The notes under the pieces: generated by a model
Seen by the model: only the letters and a program-made list of their open reading frames with translations
Told to the model about the DNA's origin: nothing
Database searches by the model: none
Translations under genes and position numbers: made by a program
Part shown: positions 33,925 through 42,509 of the stretch, piece by piece
How the letters are laid out: every line of letters begins with the position of its first letter
Numbering within the stretch: the first letter of the stretch is position 1
From: Sphingobacterium lumbrici
Lineage (GTDB): Bacteria > Bacteroidota > Bacteroidia > Sphingobacteriales > Sphingobacteriaceae
Direction of reading: 5' to 3'
Length of the DNA stretch: 64,000 nucleotides
Assembly: GCF_006476045.1 (NCBI RefSeq)
Contig: NZ_SRZY01000030.1
Location: 62,001-126,000 of the forward strand

Positions 33925-34569
33925 ATGATAACCATTCTCACGCAACATAACAGCATAGCCAATCACTTTTTAGCCGAATTGCGCGATGTACATATCCAAC
34001 AAGACAGGTTACGCTTTCGTAAAAACTTAGAGCGTATGGGTGAGATTATGGCCTACGAAATCAGTAAAACATTTCAATATGCACCTCACGAGGTCGAAAC
34101 ATCCCTGGGTGTCGCCACAGCGCATCAGCTGGTCGAGCATCCTGTTCTGATTACTATTATGCGTGCGGGCTTACCTTTCCACCAAGGTTTTCTACATGTA
34201 TTCGATAAATCGGACAGCGGTTTTATAGCGGCTTACCGGCACACCAAAAAAAGCGGTGAATTTGAAGTACATAAAAAATACATGAATACACCCAATCTGG
34301 ACAACAAGACTGTCGTTATGGTCGATCCGATGCTTGCCACAGGAAGAAGCCTCGTCTTATGCTGCAAAGAGCTGTTGGCAGAATATGACATCAAGGAACT
34401 TCATATTGCCGCCGTCATTGCCTCCGAGGAAGGCATCCAGCATGTGCGGGCATTCGTACCCGAAGCGCATATATGGATCGGCGACGTGGACAACGAACTG
34501 ACCAGCAAATCCTATATCGTCCCGGGGCTGGGAGATGCAGGAGATTTGGCCTACGGTAATAAAGAGTAA
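33925..34569 (+). CDS. upp: Uracil phosphoribosyltransferase
   Basis: At 214 residues this is a little longer than the typical 208-209. It converts uracil and PRPP to UMP in pyrimidine salvage. The PRPP-binding loop is seen as VMVDPMLATGRSLV (about 132-145), and the uracil-binding C-terminal region as IWIGDVDNELTSKSYIVPGLGDAGDLAYG. The ATG at 33925 is the first in the frame. It is divergent from uvrB and followed by a separate small gene after 107 nt. Confidence 0.97.
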   Translation: MITILTQHNSIANHFLAELRDVHIQQDRLRFRKNLERMGEIMAYEISKTFQYAPHEVETSLGVATAHQLVEHPVLITIMRAGLPFHQGFLHVFDKSDSGFIAAYRHTKKSGEFEVHKKYMNTPNLDNKTVVMVDPMLATGRSLVLCCKELLAEYDIKELHIAAVIASEEGIQHVRAFVPEAHIWIGDVDNELTSKSYIVPGLGDAGDLAYGNKE

Positions 34570-34676
34570 CCATGATGCCCTATCGGCTCATCAGTAAATC
34601 AGTTAAAAATTAATACGTAATTAACAAAAAATGAACACAATAACTCTAAATTTAATATATCAAAAAAAACAACATT

Positions 34677-35150
34677 ATGGAATGGCACAAATACAATGGC
34701 GAAGTCATACGGATGCCTATCAACGAAGCTGTTGAAGACATCATACGTAGAGAAGCCCATGTAGGTAACAAGCTCAAGGTTTACATCGGAACCGATTCTC
34801 AGGTAAAACGGGGAATTATCGAATTCGCAACCGTCATCGTTTTCTTACGAGAGCACAAAGGAGGGTTTATGTTTATCCAGCGAGACAAAAAGCAGCATCG
34901 AATGAGTATAAAAGAACGTATGCTCACAGAGGTTCAAAAATCGATAGCAATAGCCTATCACCTCTGCCCCCTCCTTGACCAATACCACATCGACCTCGAA
35001 GTCCATGCCGACATCAACACCAACCCAAATTTCCAATCCAATGTAGCGCTCAAAGAAGCGATGGGTTATATCATGGGCATGGGATTTATTTTCAAGGCCA
35101 AACCCGAATCATTTGCAAGTACAGCCTGTGCCAACAAGGTAGTACAATAG
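34677..35150 (+). CDS. RNase-H-fold protein of the YkuK (DUF458) family
   Basis: The 157-residue protein matches the YkuK-type ribonuclease-H-like family. Likely acidic residues of the fold are in YIGTDSQVKRG (Asp near residue 40), EVHADINTNPNF and KAKPES. A nuclease role is assumed from the fold, but the substrate is unknown. The N-terminus lacks a signal peptide. Spacing to upp suggests a separate transcript. The 218-nt gap after it has an open frame (35203-35508) with no coding character. Confidence 0.85.
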   Translation: MEWHKYNGEVIRMPINEAVEDIIRREAHVGNKLKVYIGTDSQVKRGIIEFATVIVFLREHKGGFMFIQRDKKQHRMSIKERMLTEVQKSIAIAYHLCPLLDQYHIDLEVHADINTNPNFQSNVALKEAMGYIMGMGFIFKAKPESFASTACANKVVQ

Positions 35151-35368
35151 CAACCGGAGCGGTTTTTCCTGTTTTACGTGTATCTTTAATTGCAAAAAAC
35201 AATTGAGGTGTACCGGGTTTTCTCTCCTGATTTTACAACAATCTGCACAAACCACTGCTTTAGAACAGGCAGGCACGTTATTTATTGGCTTACTTTTGCT
35301 ATTATTGCATAGAACGGTTTTCCAGGGTGAACGAAAACCTGATAAATGTGTAAAAAGGATTCATAAAC

Positions 35369-35899
35369 GTGAAAAAGCATATAAAAAAAATAGCCGTCGT
35401 TGGCCCCGAATCCACCGGAAAATCCACGATAGCGACATATTTAGCCGGGCAATTGGACACAGTTTGTGTACCGGAATATTCCCGCTATTATTGCCAAGAC
35501 CTTCATAATACGTACACCTTGCAGGATGAAGTGAATATGTTCCACGGTCAGGTCGCATTAGAAGAGGCACTGATTCCGTTGGTAAAAAATGAAATTATCA
35601 TCCTGGACACGACGATTCTAACCGTAAAAATATGGTGTGATTACCTGTTCCACGATACCCCGTCGCGTATAAAAGAAGAAATAAAAAACAGGCCGTATGA
35701 TCTGTACCTCCTGATGGATATCGATCTCCCCTGGCAGGATGACCCGTTGAGAGACTTCCCCGACCAACGTGAACATTTTATGGAGATCTGGAAGAAAGAA
35801 CTGGCCGATTTGCATGCCAGGTATGTAATTGTCTCCGGTTTGGGTGATGACCGCCTGCACCATGCTTTAAAAGCGGTAAAAGAAAATGTGTTTCAATAA
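35369..35899 (+). CDS. NadR-like AAA ATPase / nicotinamide riboside kinase-type protein
   Basis: The 176-residue protein starts with GTG. A P-loop AVVGPESTGKST is at residues 9-20, and YLLMDIDLPWQDDPLRDFP resembles the C-terminal ribosylnicotinamide-kinase domain of NadR. It lacks the NMN adenylyltransferase domain, so a pure kinase role in NAD salvage is likely. A PnuC-type nicotinamide riboside permease gene is often beside it, but I could not find one in the 218 nt upstream. A terminator follows directly. Confidence 0.83.
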   Translation: MKKHIKKIAVVGPESTGKSTIATYLAGQLDTVCVPEYSRYYCQDLHNTYTLQDEVNMFHGQVALEEALIPLVKNEIIILDTTILTVKIWCDYLFHDTPSRIKEEIKNRPYDLYLLMDIDLPWQDDPLRDFPDQREHFMEIWKKELADLHARYVIVSGLGDDRLHHALKAVKENVFQ

Positions 35900-35910
35900 A
35901 AATTAACTAT

Positions 35911-35946
35911 AAAAAGTCCTGTTCTTCGTCAGAACAAGACTTTTTT
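35911..35946. terminator. Bidirectional Rho-independent terminator
   Basis: AAAAAGTCCTGTTCT and AGAACAAGACTTTTTT pair around TCGTC, with A and T tracts on both sides. It lies between the convergent NadR-like and ahcY genes and serves both. Confidence 0.9.
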
Positions 35947-35980
35947 AATATTGAGTTGAGCTTCGAAAGCCCGGTCCGAC

Positions 35981-37297
35981 TTAGTATCTGTAAGCGTCCG
36001 ATTTGAAAGGACCATCAACCGTCACACCGATATAAGCAGCCTGCTCTTCCGTTAACGTATCCAATTCTACACCGATATGTGCTAAATGAAGACGAGCTAC
36101 CTTCTCATCCAAATGCTTAGGCAAGGTGTACACTTTATTTTCGTACGCCGCTGTATTTGTCCAGAGTTCTAATTGCGCCAACGTTTGGTTGGTGAATGAA
36201 TTTGACATCACAAAAGACGGATGACCTGTAGCACAACCTAAATTCACCAAACGGCCTTCTGCCAATACAATGATATCGTTTCCGTCGATGGTGTATTTGT
36301 CAACCTGGGGTTTGATTTCAATTTTGGTATCACCGTAATTCGTATTCAGCCAGGCCATATCAATTTCATTATCGAAATGCCCGATGTTACACACCACAGC
36401 TTTATCTTTCATCGCTTTAAAATGCTCCGCACGCACAATATCCTTATTACCTGTCGTTGTTACGACAATATTAGCTTCCTTTACCGCATCCGCAAATTTT
36501 TTCACTTCAAAACCTTCCATTGCAGCTTGCAACGCGCAGATCGGATCAATTTCAGTAACGATTACACGTACACCTGCCGAACGCAATGATTCTGCAGACC
36601 CTTTTCCCACATCACCATAGCCTGCTACTACAGCGACTTTACCTGCCAACATTAAGTCCGTTGCGCGACGGATCGCGTCGACCAATGATTCGCGACATCC
36701 ATATTTATTATCGAATTTAGATTTCGTAACAGAATCATTAACATTGATAGCAGGTAAGTGTAACGTACCGTTTTTCATACGCTCATACAAACGGTGTACC
36801 CCTGTTGTTGTTTCTTCTGAAAGTCCTTTAATTCCGTCAATCAATTCCGGGAATTTATCGAAGACCATATTGGTCAGATCTCCCCCGTCATCCAGGATCA
36901 TATTTAGCGGTTGGCGGTCTTCACCGAAAAACAAGGTTTGCTCGATACACCAGTTAAACTCTTCTTCCGTCAATCCTTTCCACGCATACACCGGAATACC
37001 CGCGGCAGCGATAGCAGCAGCAGCGTGATCCTGCGTAGAGAAAATATTACAAGAAGACCAGCTTACATCCGCCCCCAATTCGACCAGGGTTTCGATTAAT
37101 ACCGCGGTTTGAATCGTCATGTGAAGACATCCTGCAATCCGGGCTCCTTTTAATGGTTTGGCAGCACCAAATTCTGCACGCAAACTCATCAACCCGGGCA
37201 TTTCTGCCTCAGCCAATTCTATTTCTTTGCGTCCCCACTCTGCTAGCGTAATATCTTTTACTTTGTAAGGAACGTAAGTAGTTTCTAATGATGACAT
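35981..37297 (-). CDS. ahcY: Adenosylhomocysteinase
   Basis: The 438-residue protein hydrolyses S-adenosylhomocysteine to adenosine and homocysteine, keeping methylation reactions running. Landmarks are the N-terminal [16 protein letters not shown], the NAD-binding [17 protein letters not shown], the catalytic [11 protein letters not shown] segment and the C-terminal KSDAYRY with the conserved Lys/Tyr. It has a good TTG-N19-TAATTTTG promoter on the minus strand upstream. It is a single-gene unit sharing a terminator with the NadR-like gene. Length is as expected for bacterial AhcY. Confidence 0.98.
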   Translation of the reverse strand: MSSLETTYVPYKVKDITLAEWGRKEIELAEAEMPGLMSLRAEFGAAKPLKGARIAGCLHMTIQTAVLIETLVELGADVSWSSCNIFSTQDHAAAAIAAAGIPVYAWKGLTEEEFNWCIEQTLFFGEDRQPLNMILDDGGDLTNMVFDKFPELIDGIKGLSEETTTGVHRLYERMKNGTLHLPAINVNDSVTKSKFDNKYGCRESLVDAIRRATDLMLAGKVAVVAGYGDVGKGSAESLRSAGVRVIVTEIDPICALQAAMEGFEVKKFADAVKEANIVVTTTGNKDIVRAEHFKAMKDKAVVCNIGHFDNEIDMAWLNTNYGDTKIEIKPQVDKYTIDGNDIIVLAEGRLVNLGCATGHPSFVMSNSFTNQTLAQLELWTNTAAYENKVYTLPKHLDEKVARLHLAHIGVELDTLTEEQAAYIGVTVDGPFKSDAYRY

Positions 37298-37325
37298 AAT
37301 GTATTCTTTAAATATTTTAGAAGGG

Positions 37326-37355
37326 CAAAATTACTTGAAAATCAACTCAATTCAA
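37326..37355 (-). promoter_or_regulatory. ahcY promoter (Bacteroidetes type)
   Basis: On the minus strand a TTG (37355-37353) is followed after 19 nt by TAATTTTG (37333-37326), which matches TAnnTTTG. The ahcY ATG is 29 nt further on. Confidence 0.7.
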
Positions 37356-37408
37356 AGTCTTTAATTATATTAAGTATGCAAAAGTGACATTATATTGAGG
37401 ATCCGAAC

Positions 37409-37439
37409 TTGACGCGCGCAATTTTATAATTTATATTTG
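37409..37439 (+). promoter_or_regulatory. Bacilliredoxin gene promoter
   Basis: TTG at 37409-37411 is followed after 20 nt by TATATTTG at 37432-37439, an exact TAnnTTTG. The gene begins 87 nt downstream, leaving a fairly long leader in which I see no riboswitch-like fold. Confidence 0.72.
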
Positions 37440-37525
37440 CATTAGACATTCATCCGGTACAATGACGATATTGTCGATGTAGTGTCTTACTGTTTTTTAA
37501 TTTTGACTTTTTAAATTTAACAACG

Positions 37526-37936
37526 ATGTATCCAGAATATTTAGTAGCTCCCATGCGTCAGGAACTGGTAGACGCAGGCTTCCAGGAACTTAAAACCTCC
37601 GAAGAAGTTGATTCCGCAATCCCTTCAGAAGGAACGGTTTTTGTCGTGGTAAATTCCGTATGTGGATGTGCCGCGGCCAATGCACGTCCGGCAGCGAAAG
37701 CAGCCGTTAAAAACGAAAAACATCCCGACAAATTAGTTACCGTATTTGCAGGAATGGAAAAAGATGCCGTGGATAAAGCCCGTCAATATATGTTGCCTTA
37801 TCCTCCGTCTTCTCCGGCAATGGCTTTATTCAAAGATGGTAAATTGGTACACATGATCGAAAGACACATGATTGAAGGTCGTCCTGCTCAAATGATTGCA
37901 GACAATCTTGTTGCAGCATTTGATGAATACTGTTAA
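37526..37936 (+). CDS. BrxA/BrxB-family bacilliredoxin
   Basis: The 136-residue protein has the CGC active site (C46-G-C48 in VVNSVCGCAAANARPAA) and the standard YphP/BrxA end (MIERHMIEGRPAQMIADNLVAAFDEYC). In Firmicutes such proteins remove bacillithiol from mixed disulfides; Bacteroidetes also carry them, though the thiol used here is not evident. Cytoplasmic. The gene has its own promoter and terminator and is divergent from ahcY. The final cysteine is the last residue. Confidence 0.93.
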   Translation: MYPEYLVAPMRQELVDAGFQELKTSEEVDSAIPSEGTVFVVVNSVCGCAAANARPAAKAAVKNEKHPDKLVTVFAGMEKDAVDKARQYMLPYPPSSPAMALFKDGKLVHMIERHMIEGRPAQMIADNLVAAFDEYC

Positions 37937-37962
37937 CAACTACCTGTTGGTTTTTTGAATTT

Positions 37963-37996
37963 AAAAAGGCTTCTCTTTATCCGAGAAGCCTTTTTT
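37963..37996. terminator. Bidirectional terminator
   Basis: AAAAAGGCTTCTC and GAGAAGCCTTTTTT pair around TTTATCC. It serves the bacilliredoxin gene and, from the other side, the metalloprotease gene that ends at 38005. Confidence 0.92.
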
Positions 37997-38004
37997 ATGC
38001 TTAG

Positions 38005-39072
38005 CTATTCAAAATCAACCGCCTTGTAATAATTATTCTTTCTGATCGGGAATTCGTTTCTCGACAACATAATCGTGTATGCCTGACCGGTTGCTACAAC
38101 TGCACCCCGCTTGTCGGGGTTTGAAGGATAGGTCATACTAGAGGTATGCGAATAACCAATCATGTGACCTATTTCGTGTACCGTAATCTCACATACATCC
38201 TTAGTCAGGTAGTCTTTTAAAACATGGTTAGCCAATCCGAAAGTAGATCCTCCACCTAAGCCGGAAACATTGACTACTACGCCACAATGGAATAATGGAA
38301 TATCGATTATCTTTTTAAAAACCTCTTGTTTTTGCTCGGTACTCATCGCTACATTATTGTTATCTGTAATTGGCTCAGCAATAAATGCGGTTTTGGTTGA
38401 TTCTGCCTGAAACAAATACGCCAGATTGATGATGATCCCCGAAAATCTCCGAACATCTTTGGCATCGATATTATCCTTCCAGTTATTGCCCGGATCATCA
38501 TTGGGGTCAAAATCATGGTATTTGATTTTCCATTTTAGTTTACCCAATAACTTCAGTTTTTTGATCAGGTCAGTCTCTCCGGTGAAATCAAAGGACACGT
38601 TTGCGATAGGGATACCTGTTGTTTTATACTGTGCTAAATCTACCTCCTGATCATCAATGTCGAGGAATTTTGTATCGCCATCGATGAATGGATATTTGAT
38701 CTGTTGAACGGCATGTGCCCTGATCTTTCCAATATTAAAAAGTTTGATCGGCTTTGGATGCCCTTCGATGGTTACCAATATAGTAGCATTAACAATATCC
38801 GTTGGTGCAAAGTTGGCTACTTCCAGCGTAGTCAAATCTACGGCTTTTACCCGCAATACCTGCCCGATGTCATAGCGCCTTTCCTCCGAGGTAAGCAGTG
38901 CTATTGATTCTCCATCCTGGAACATCAAACTCGAATTGTTATCGTTGTCAAAATTAATTTCGATAGTTGTTGTTACCGGTGGTGGTTCAGGAGTTGGTTC
39001 AGGGGTTGGTTCAACAGGCTTCTCACAGCCATAAAATAGTGCAACCCAAAGAAATAAAATAATTTTTTTCAT
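38005..39072 (-). CDS. Lipoprotein zinc metalloprotease (HEIGH type)
   Basis: The likely start is ATG 39072, giving 355 residues with a lipoprotein signal MKKIILFLWVALFYGC. An upstream in-frame extension has no signal character. A proline-rich linker (VEPTPEPTPEPPP) follows, then a beta-rich domain and the zinc site HEIGHMIGYSH near the C-terminus, with SSMTYPS as a Met-turn candidate. This resembles the M57/HEIGH dual-action peptidase group in the metzincin fold. It is presumably surface- or periplasm-anchored. The final tail SRNEFPIRKNNYYKAVDFE is basic/aromatic, as in related exported proteins. The substrate is unknown. Confidence 0.86.
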   Translation of the reverse strand: MKKIILFLWVALFYGCEKPVEPTPEPTPEPPPVTTTIEINFDNDNNSSLMFQDGESIALLTSEERRYDIGQVLRVKAVDLTTLEVANFAPTDIVNATILVTIEGHPKPIKLFNIGKIRAHAVQQIKYPFIDGDTKFLDIDDQEVDLAQYKTTGIPIANVSFDFTGETDLIKKLKLLGKLKWKIKYHDFDPNDDPGNNWKDNIDAKDVRRFSGIIINLAYLFQAESTKTAFIAEPITDNNNVAMSTEQKQEVFKKIIDIPLFHCGVVVNVSGLGGGSTFGLANHVLKDYLTKDVCEITVHEIGHMIGYSHTSSMTYPSNPDKRGAVVATGQAYTIMLSRNEFPIRKNNYYKAVDFE

Positions 39073-39230
39073 AACCGGACAATTTCGTTTATTGTTGATA
39101 AAGTTTAATGTTAGATACGTTAAATATATCAATAATATCTGATGATTCAAATTTGCTTCATCCCGAACAAGGAAAAAGCTATTGCGTGACCGCATCAGTC
39201 TCTCGTTGCCCGGACATACATTACGCCTAA

Positions 39231-39265
39231 AAAAAGGACTTCTCCGAATTGGAGAAGCCCTTTTT
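39231..39265 (-). terminator. Rho-independent terminator
   Basis: AAAAAGGACTTCTCC and GGAGAAGCCCTTTTT pair with one mismatch around GAATT, with T-rich sides. It ends the DUF6263-like gene at 39286. Confidence 0.88.
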
Positions 39266-39285
39266 ACGTTTAGTTTGTTCCTGTT

Positions 39286-40200
39286 TTAGTTTGTTCCTGT
39301 CCTTTTCACCGTTTCAACATCCGAAATGGTTATATTCATTTTGTGATCCCCCTGAGGTGTATAAAAAGTTTGCTCGCCTTTAGTTTTCGACTTAACTTCA
39401 CTTAGAATTCCGGCTTTCGCATCCACCTTTATGTTAGTTTGGCTATCAAAAACTGCCGTAAGGTTAAAATCGCCCATTTCCTCCATACCCTCCGGTACCC
39501 CATCAACAATTGATTTCCCTGTGGCATCGATGTAGATCTGATCGCCATCAATGCGGTTAAGGGTGTAGTTAACCGTTGTTTTAGTGGTGATACCTTTTTT
39601 AAGATCTGTAATGGATCTGTCCCATTTAGCACCGGCTACCGGTGTTTGGTCCGAGATCGATCCACCAAAAGCACCCTCTACTCTTCTTTTCAATGCTTCA
39701 TCATCCTGGGGAAAAAGATTGGTCCCCGGATCCAAAGGGCCCGGTTGTTTTTCCGCTGCTGCTCCTTTAGCGAGCCCCTCCTTAATAGCGGTTACTTTAT
39801 GCGTGTTGGCATCGATGGTAAAAACATAACTTTTTCCTATCACTCCCTTTACCGCTTCGCCCATCTCTCCGGCCATGTCTTCCCCGTTCTGCGAATCAAA
39901 GGTAATTTCGCCCTCCGAACCAGGAGAACCCGCCTTAAACTTCAGGAAACTATATGTCACTTTCGCATCATAGGTCCCCCCACCGGCACTCAATATCTCA
40001 TACGTAAAACCCACTATATTTTCGGTATGGTATTCAATTGTTTCTCCGCTCGGTTTCATGTCCTGACGGTGGGAGGTTCTTTTTAATTCCTGATGTAATT
40101 TATCACCTACCTTCAGGTTTATTTGTACTTTTTTTTGCGCCATCCCCTGCAATGCAGCCAGCACAAAAAACACGATCATTATTGCTTTGTTTTTTTTCAT
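39286..40200 (-). CDS. Exported DUF6263-like protein
   Basis: The 304-residue protein has a signal peptide (about 1-21, ending GMAQ). The mature part is beta-rich with KVQINLKVGDKLHQELKRTSH near the start and KTKGEQTFYTPQGDHKMNITISD at the end. This resembles the DUF6263 family of secreted Bacteroidetes proteins; no activity is known. It lies beyond a MITE-like repeat from the SusCD-TlpA cluster, so it may be transcribed separately. Content suggests a periplasmic or outer-membrane-associated protein. Confidence 0.72.
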   Translation of the reverse strand: MKKNKAIMIVFFVLAALQGMAQKKVQINLKVGDKLHQELKRTSHRQDMKPSGETIEYHTENIVGFTYEILSAGGGTYDAKVTYSFLKFKAGSPGSEGEITFDSQNGEDMAGEMGEAVKGVIGKSYVFTIDANTHKVTAIKEGLAKGAAAEKQPGPLDPGTNLFPQDDEALKRRVEGAFGGSISDQTPVAGAKWDRSITDLKKGITTKTTVNYTLNRIDGDQIYIDATGKSIVDGVPEGMEEMGDFNLTAVFDSQTNIKVDAKAGILSEVKSKTKGEQTFYTPQGDHKMNITISDVETVKRTGTN

Positions 40201-40227
40201 CAGTATATCTATAATTATAAGTTTAAT

Positions 40228-40420
40228 CCGTTGTGCATTATTACTTCAACGCTGTCATCCTGACGGCAGTCCAATGTCGTTAAGTTAAGAACTAAATCGT
40301 TCTTTTTTGTCATACTGAGGCTTGCCGAAGTATCTGTTCGCTGCACAGAAAGGCATAGTTTACAGATCCCTGACTGCGGTCAGCATTAAAGCGCTTTACG
40401 ATTTCATCATGCACAACGGG
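40228..40420. repeat. Intergenic MITE-like repeat, copy B
   Basis: The ends CCGTTGTGCATTATT and ATCATGCACAACGGG form terminal inverted repeats, as in copy A at 7536-7680. The right-hand 40 bp match copy A with two differences. The interior carries GTCATCCTGACGG and a GTCATACTGAGG...GTATCTG piece, so it differs in length (193 versus 145 bp). No transposase is encoded. Confidence 0.72.
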
Positions 40421-40442
40421 TAAGTTTAGTTTTTGTTTAGTT

Positions 40443-41246
40443 TTAATTTATCCTGAAAATCCCTCCGCTTGTTTCCATTTCTTTCTTCTTCGCCTCTATT
40501 TCTTTCTTGAATCCGTCCGGGCTTAGTTTTTTCCCTTCGGCAGACGGTTTAATATCCGCTAAAATTACTTTATCTGTAAGCGCTGTTGCCTTATACAGGA
40601 TTACGGCAAAAGCAGTATTTTCTTCCAGTTCAAGCACTACACCCGGCAGTTGCCCCTGTACTTTCGGCGCTGCCGGTACAGGAATCTCTGTGGTAAACCA
40701 TGCCGTCATCGTAGTGGTATCGGGCACTTCCACGGTGACCACCTTACCATCTTTCATCGAGCCTTGTATCCGCTTGCCAATAATGGTAGCGGTAGCCTTT
40801 TGACAGGTAAACTTTAAAATGGTCTTCTTTTCCCCACTCATTTTCCAATCCAGCTTCACAACAGGTTCATCTACCAGATACAATGTATTAAAAACATCTT
40901 TTTGAGTCGTATTCACCCCTGTTCCGAAATCACAAAACACCACATCGTTTACGCTGGCTCCAAATTCTATAGCTCCGCTAAATACCATACCTTTTATCTC
41001 CTCTTTCAGCTTTTTCATGGTCATTTTATTATTACCAAACAGCAATTCATATTTATCAGGCGGCGGTGCCGGGGCTTCTTCCCCACTCCCAATAACCATT
41101 CCATTACCTGAAATGGTGCCCGTCTTAACTTTCTCTTTATACGTTTTACTGTACTCATAAATTATTTTCCCTTCCTTTTGCTGGGCATTGCTCACAACGA
41201 CAAACAGGGATAAAATTGTCGCGATCATCATCTTGTTCATATTCAT
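40443..41246 (-). CDS. GLPGLI-family exported protein
   Basis: The 267-residue protein has a signal peptide (about 1-21, SNAQQ). It starts with KIIYEYSKTYKE and contains QLPGVVLELEEN, which fits the GLPGLI motif, and CQKATATIIG. The mature protein is beta-rich with a lysine-rich end. It is the last gene of the long cluster headed by FecR/SusC and may depend on the TlpA proteins encoded upstream, but it has few cysteines. Function unknown in the family. Confidence 0.82.
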   Translation of the reverse strand: MNMNKMMIATILSLFVVVSNAQQKEGKIIYEYSKTYKEKVKTGTISGNGMVIGSGEEAPAPPPDKYELLFGNNKMTMKKLKEEIKGMVFSGAIEFGASVNDVVFCDFGTGVNTTQKDVFNTLYLVDEPVVKLDWKMSGEKKTILKFTCQKATATIIGKRIQGSMKDGKVVTVEVPDTTTMTAWFTTEIPVPAAPKVQGQLPGVVLELEENTAFAVILYKATALTDKVILADIKPSAEGKKLSPDGFKKEIEAKKKEMETSGGIFRIN

Positions 41247-41268
41247 ATATTTTTTGTTTTGTTTATAA

Positions 41269-42477
41269 TTATTTACTTAATAGTTCGTCCAGTTTCTTTT
41301 CAAGTGCATCGCCCCATAAATTCTTGGCAATGATGACCCCTTTGGGATCAAGTAGATAATTTTTGGGAATTCCACTGTTAATGCCATACGTTTTTAAGAT
41401 ACTATCCTTCTCGTCGAACACGTGCAGCCAATAGCTCTTTTCATCTACAATGGCTTTTTTCCACCTCGCTTTGCTGCTATTAAAAGCCAGCGATACCCCA
41501 AAAATGGTAAAGCCCCGGTCTTTGTATTTCTCGTAAGCCTTGGCCATGTGAGGAAATTCCATGCGGCAGGGACCGCACCAATCCGCCCATACATCCACCA
41601 GTACATACCGCCCCCGTAAAGAAGACAGAGAAAGATTCTGTCCCGATGTATCGGGCAGCATGATCTCCGGGGCTACCTTTCCCACTTCCGTAATGCCGTT
41701 CATCTCTATCGCCCTTTTCAGCCGCTGGGCAAAACCCAACGCTTTTACCTCCGGCGAAAGCTGCTCAAGCAAAGGGTATTGCAGGTCGTACTTGTACTCT
41801 TTGGTAAACCCTCCGATCTGGAACAATGCCCATAAAGACACCGGCGATCCTTGATTTTTTTTGATGTAGGGAACCAAAACACTGCTGTTCAAAACACTGT
41901 CCAATCCCCTCTCCGACCAATAGCCTATCGCTTTGTACTTAATGGAATCCCTTTGGTATTCTTGAAGACCGTAAGGAGCCGGGGCTGTTCCATTTTTATA
42001 CATAATCAACCAGACATTCAGGTCCATCGCTTTTTGCGATAGGTTGTAAATGGAATCTTCGGTACGCTTCACCTCCCCCATTAGGTATTGGTAATCTTTG
42101 TTCCATTTGCCACCCGGCCCGCTTACCTGAGTATTGCCCAGGCTCTTGTCCGACCGGAGCTGCACATTGCCCGGTGTCAGGTACAGGTCGTAGCGATTGG
42201 CAGCTTCATCAAAATCGTTGTCTCCGGCCTTACCCTCGCCCTGCAGATGTATAATCGTAGGTTCGGTCAGGGATCCGCTGATGACATATTGTCCGTTCTT
42301 AACCTGCGCAACGATGGGTTCTGCATTGCCATAAGTAGCGGTCACCCGGACGATCCGGGTATTGCCTTTTATACTACCGGTAATCTTAAAGGGTTGCGGG
42401 GCCGACCGGGCATAGCTTACCCCTGTAAGTACAAGGCTGTACAGCACGGCTATTGCTATGTGGATAATCTGTTTCAA
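41269..42477 (-). CDS. DUF4369/TlpA-family thiol-disulfide oxidoreductase
   Basis: The 402-residue exported protein has a signal peptide at about 1-24. A DUF4369-like beta domain (about 28-125) is followed by a helical spacer and a thioredoxin domain (about 265-400) with W-C301-G-P-C304. The sequence GVIIAKNL ends the fold as in ResA/TlpA. It is one of five DUF4369/TlpA genes here. It differs clearly from the four others, so it is not a recent copy. Likely periplasmic or outer-membrane-linked redox role. Confidence 0.9.
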   Translation of the reverse strand: MKQIIHIAIAVLYSLVLTGVSYARSAPQPFKITGSIKGNTRIVRVTATYGNAEPIVAQVKNGQYVISGSLTEPTIIHLQGEGKAGDNDFDEAANRYDLYLTPGNVQLRSDKSLGNTQVSGPGGKWNKDYQYLMGEVKRTEDSIYNLSQKAMDLNVWLIMYKNGTAPAPYGLQEYQRDSIKYKAIGYWSERGLDSVLNSSVLVPYIKKNQGSPVSLWALFQIGGFTKEYKYDLQYPLLEQLSPEVKALGFAQRLKRAIEMNGITEVGKVAPEIMLPDTSGQNLSLSSLRGRYVLVDVWADWCGPCRMEFPHMAKAYEKYKDRGFTIFGVSLAFNSSKARWKKAIVDEKSYWLHVFDEKDSILKTYGINSGIPKNYLLDPKGVIIAKNLWGDALEKKLDELLSK

Positions 42478-42509
42478 TTGTTTTGTTTTTAAAAGTATAT
42501 TGTTATTTC

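Noticed and set aside
35203-35508. A possible pnuC remnant or membrane gene before the NadR-like gene
   Set aside because: There is one hydrophobic stretch only, it overlaps the real gene in another frame, and there is no PnuC similarity that I can recognise.
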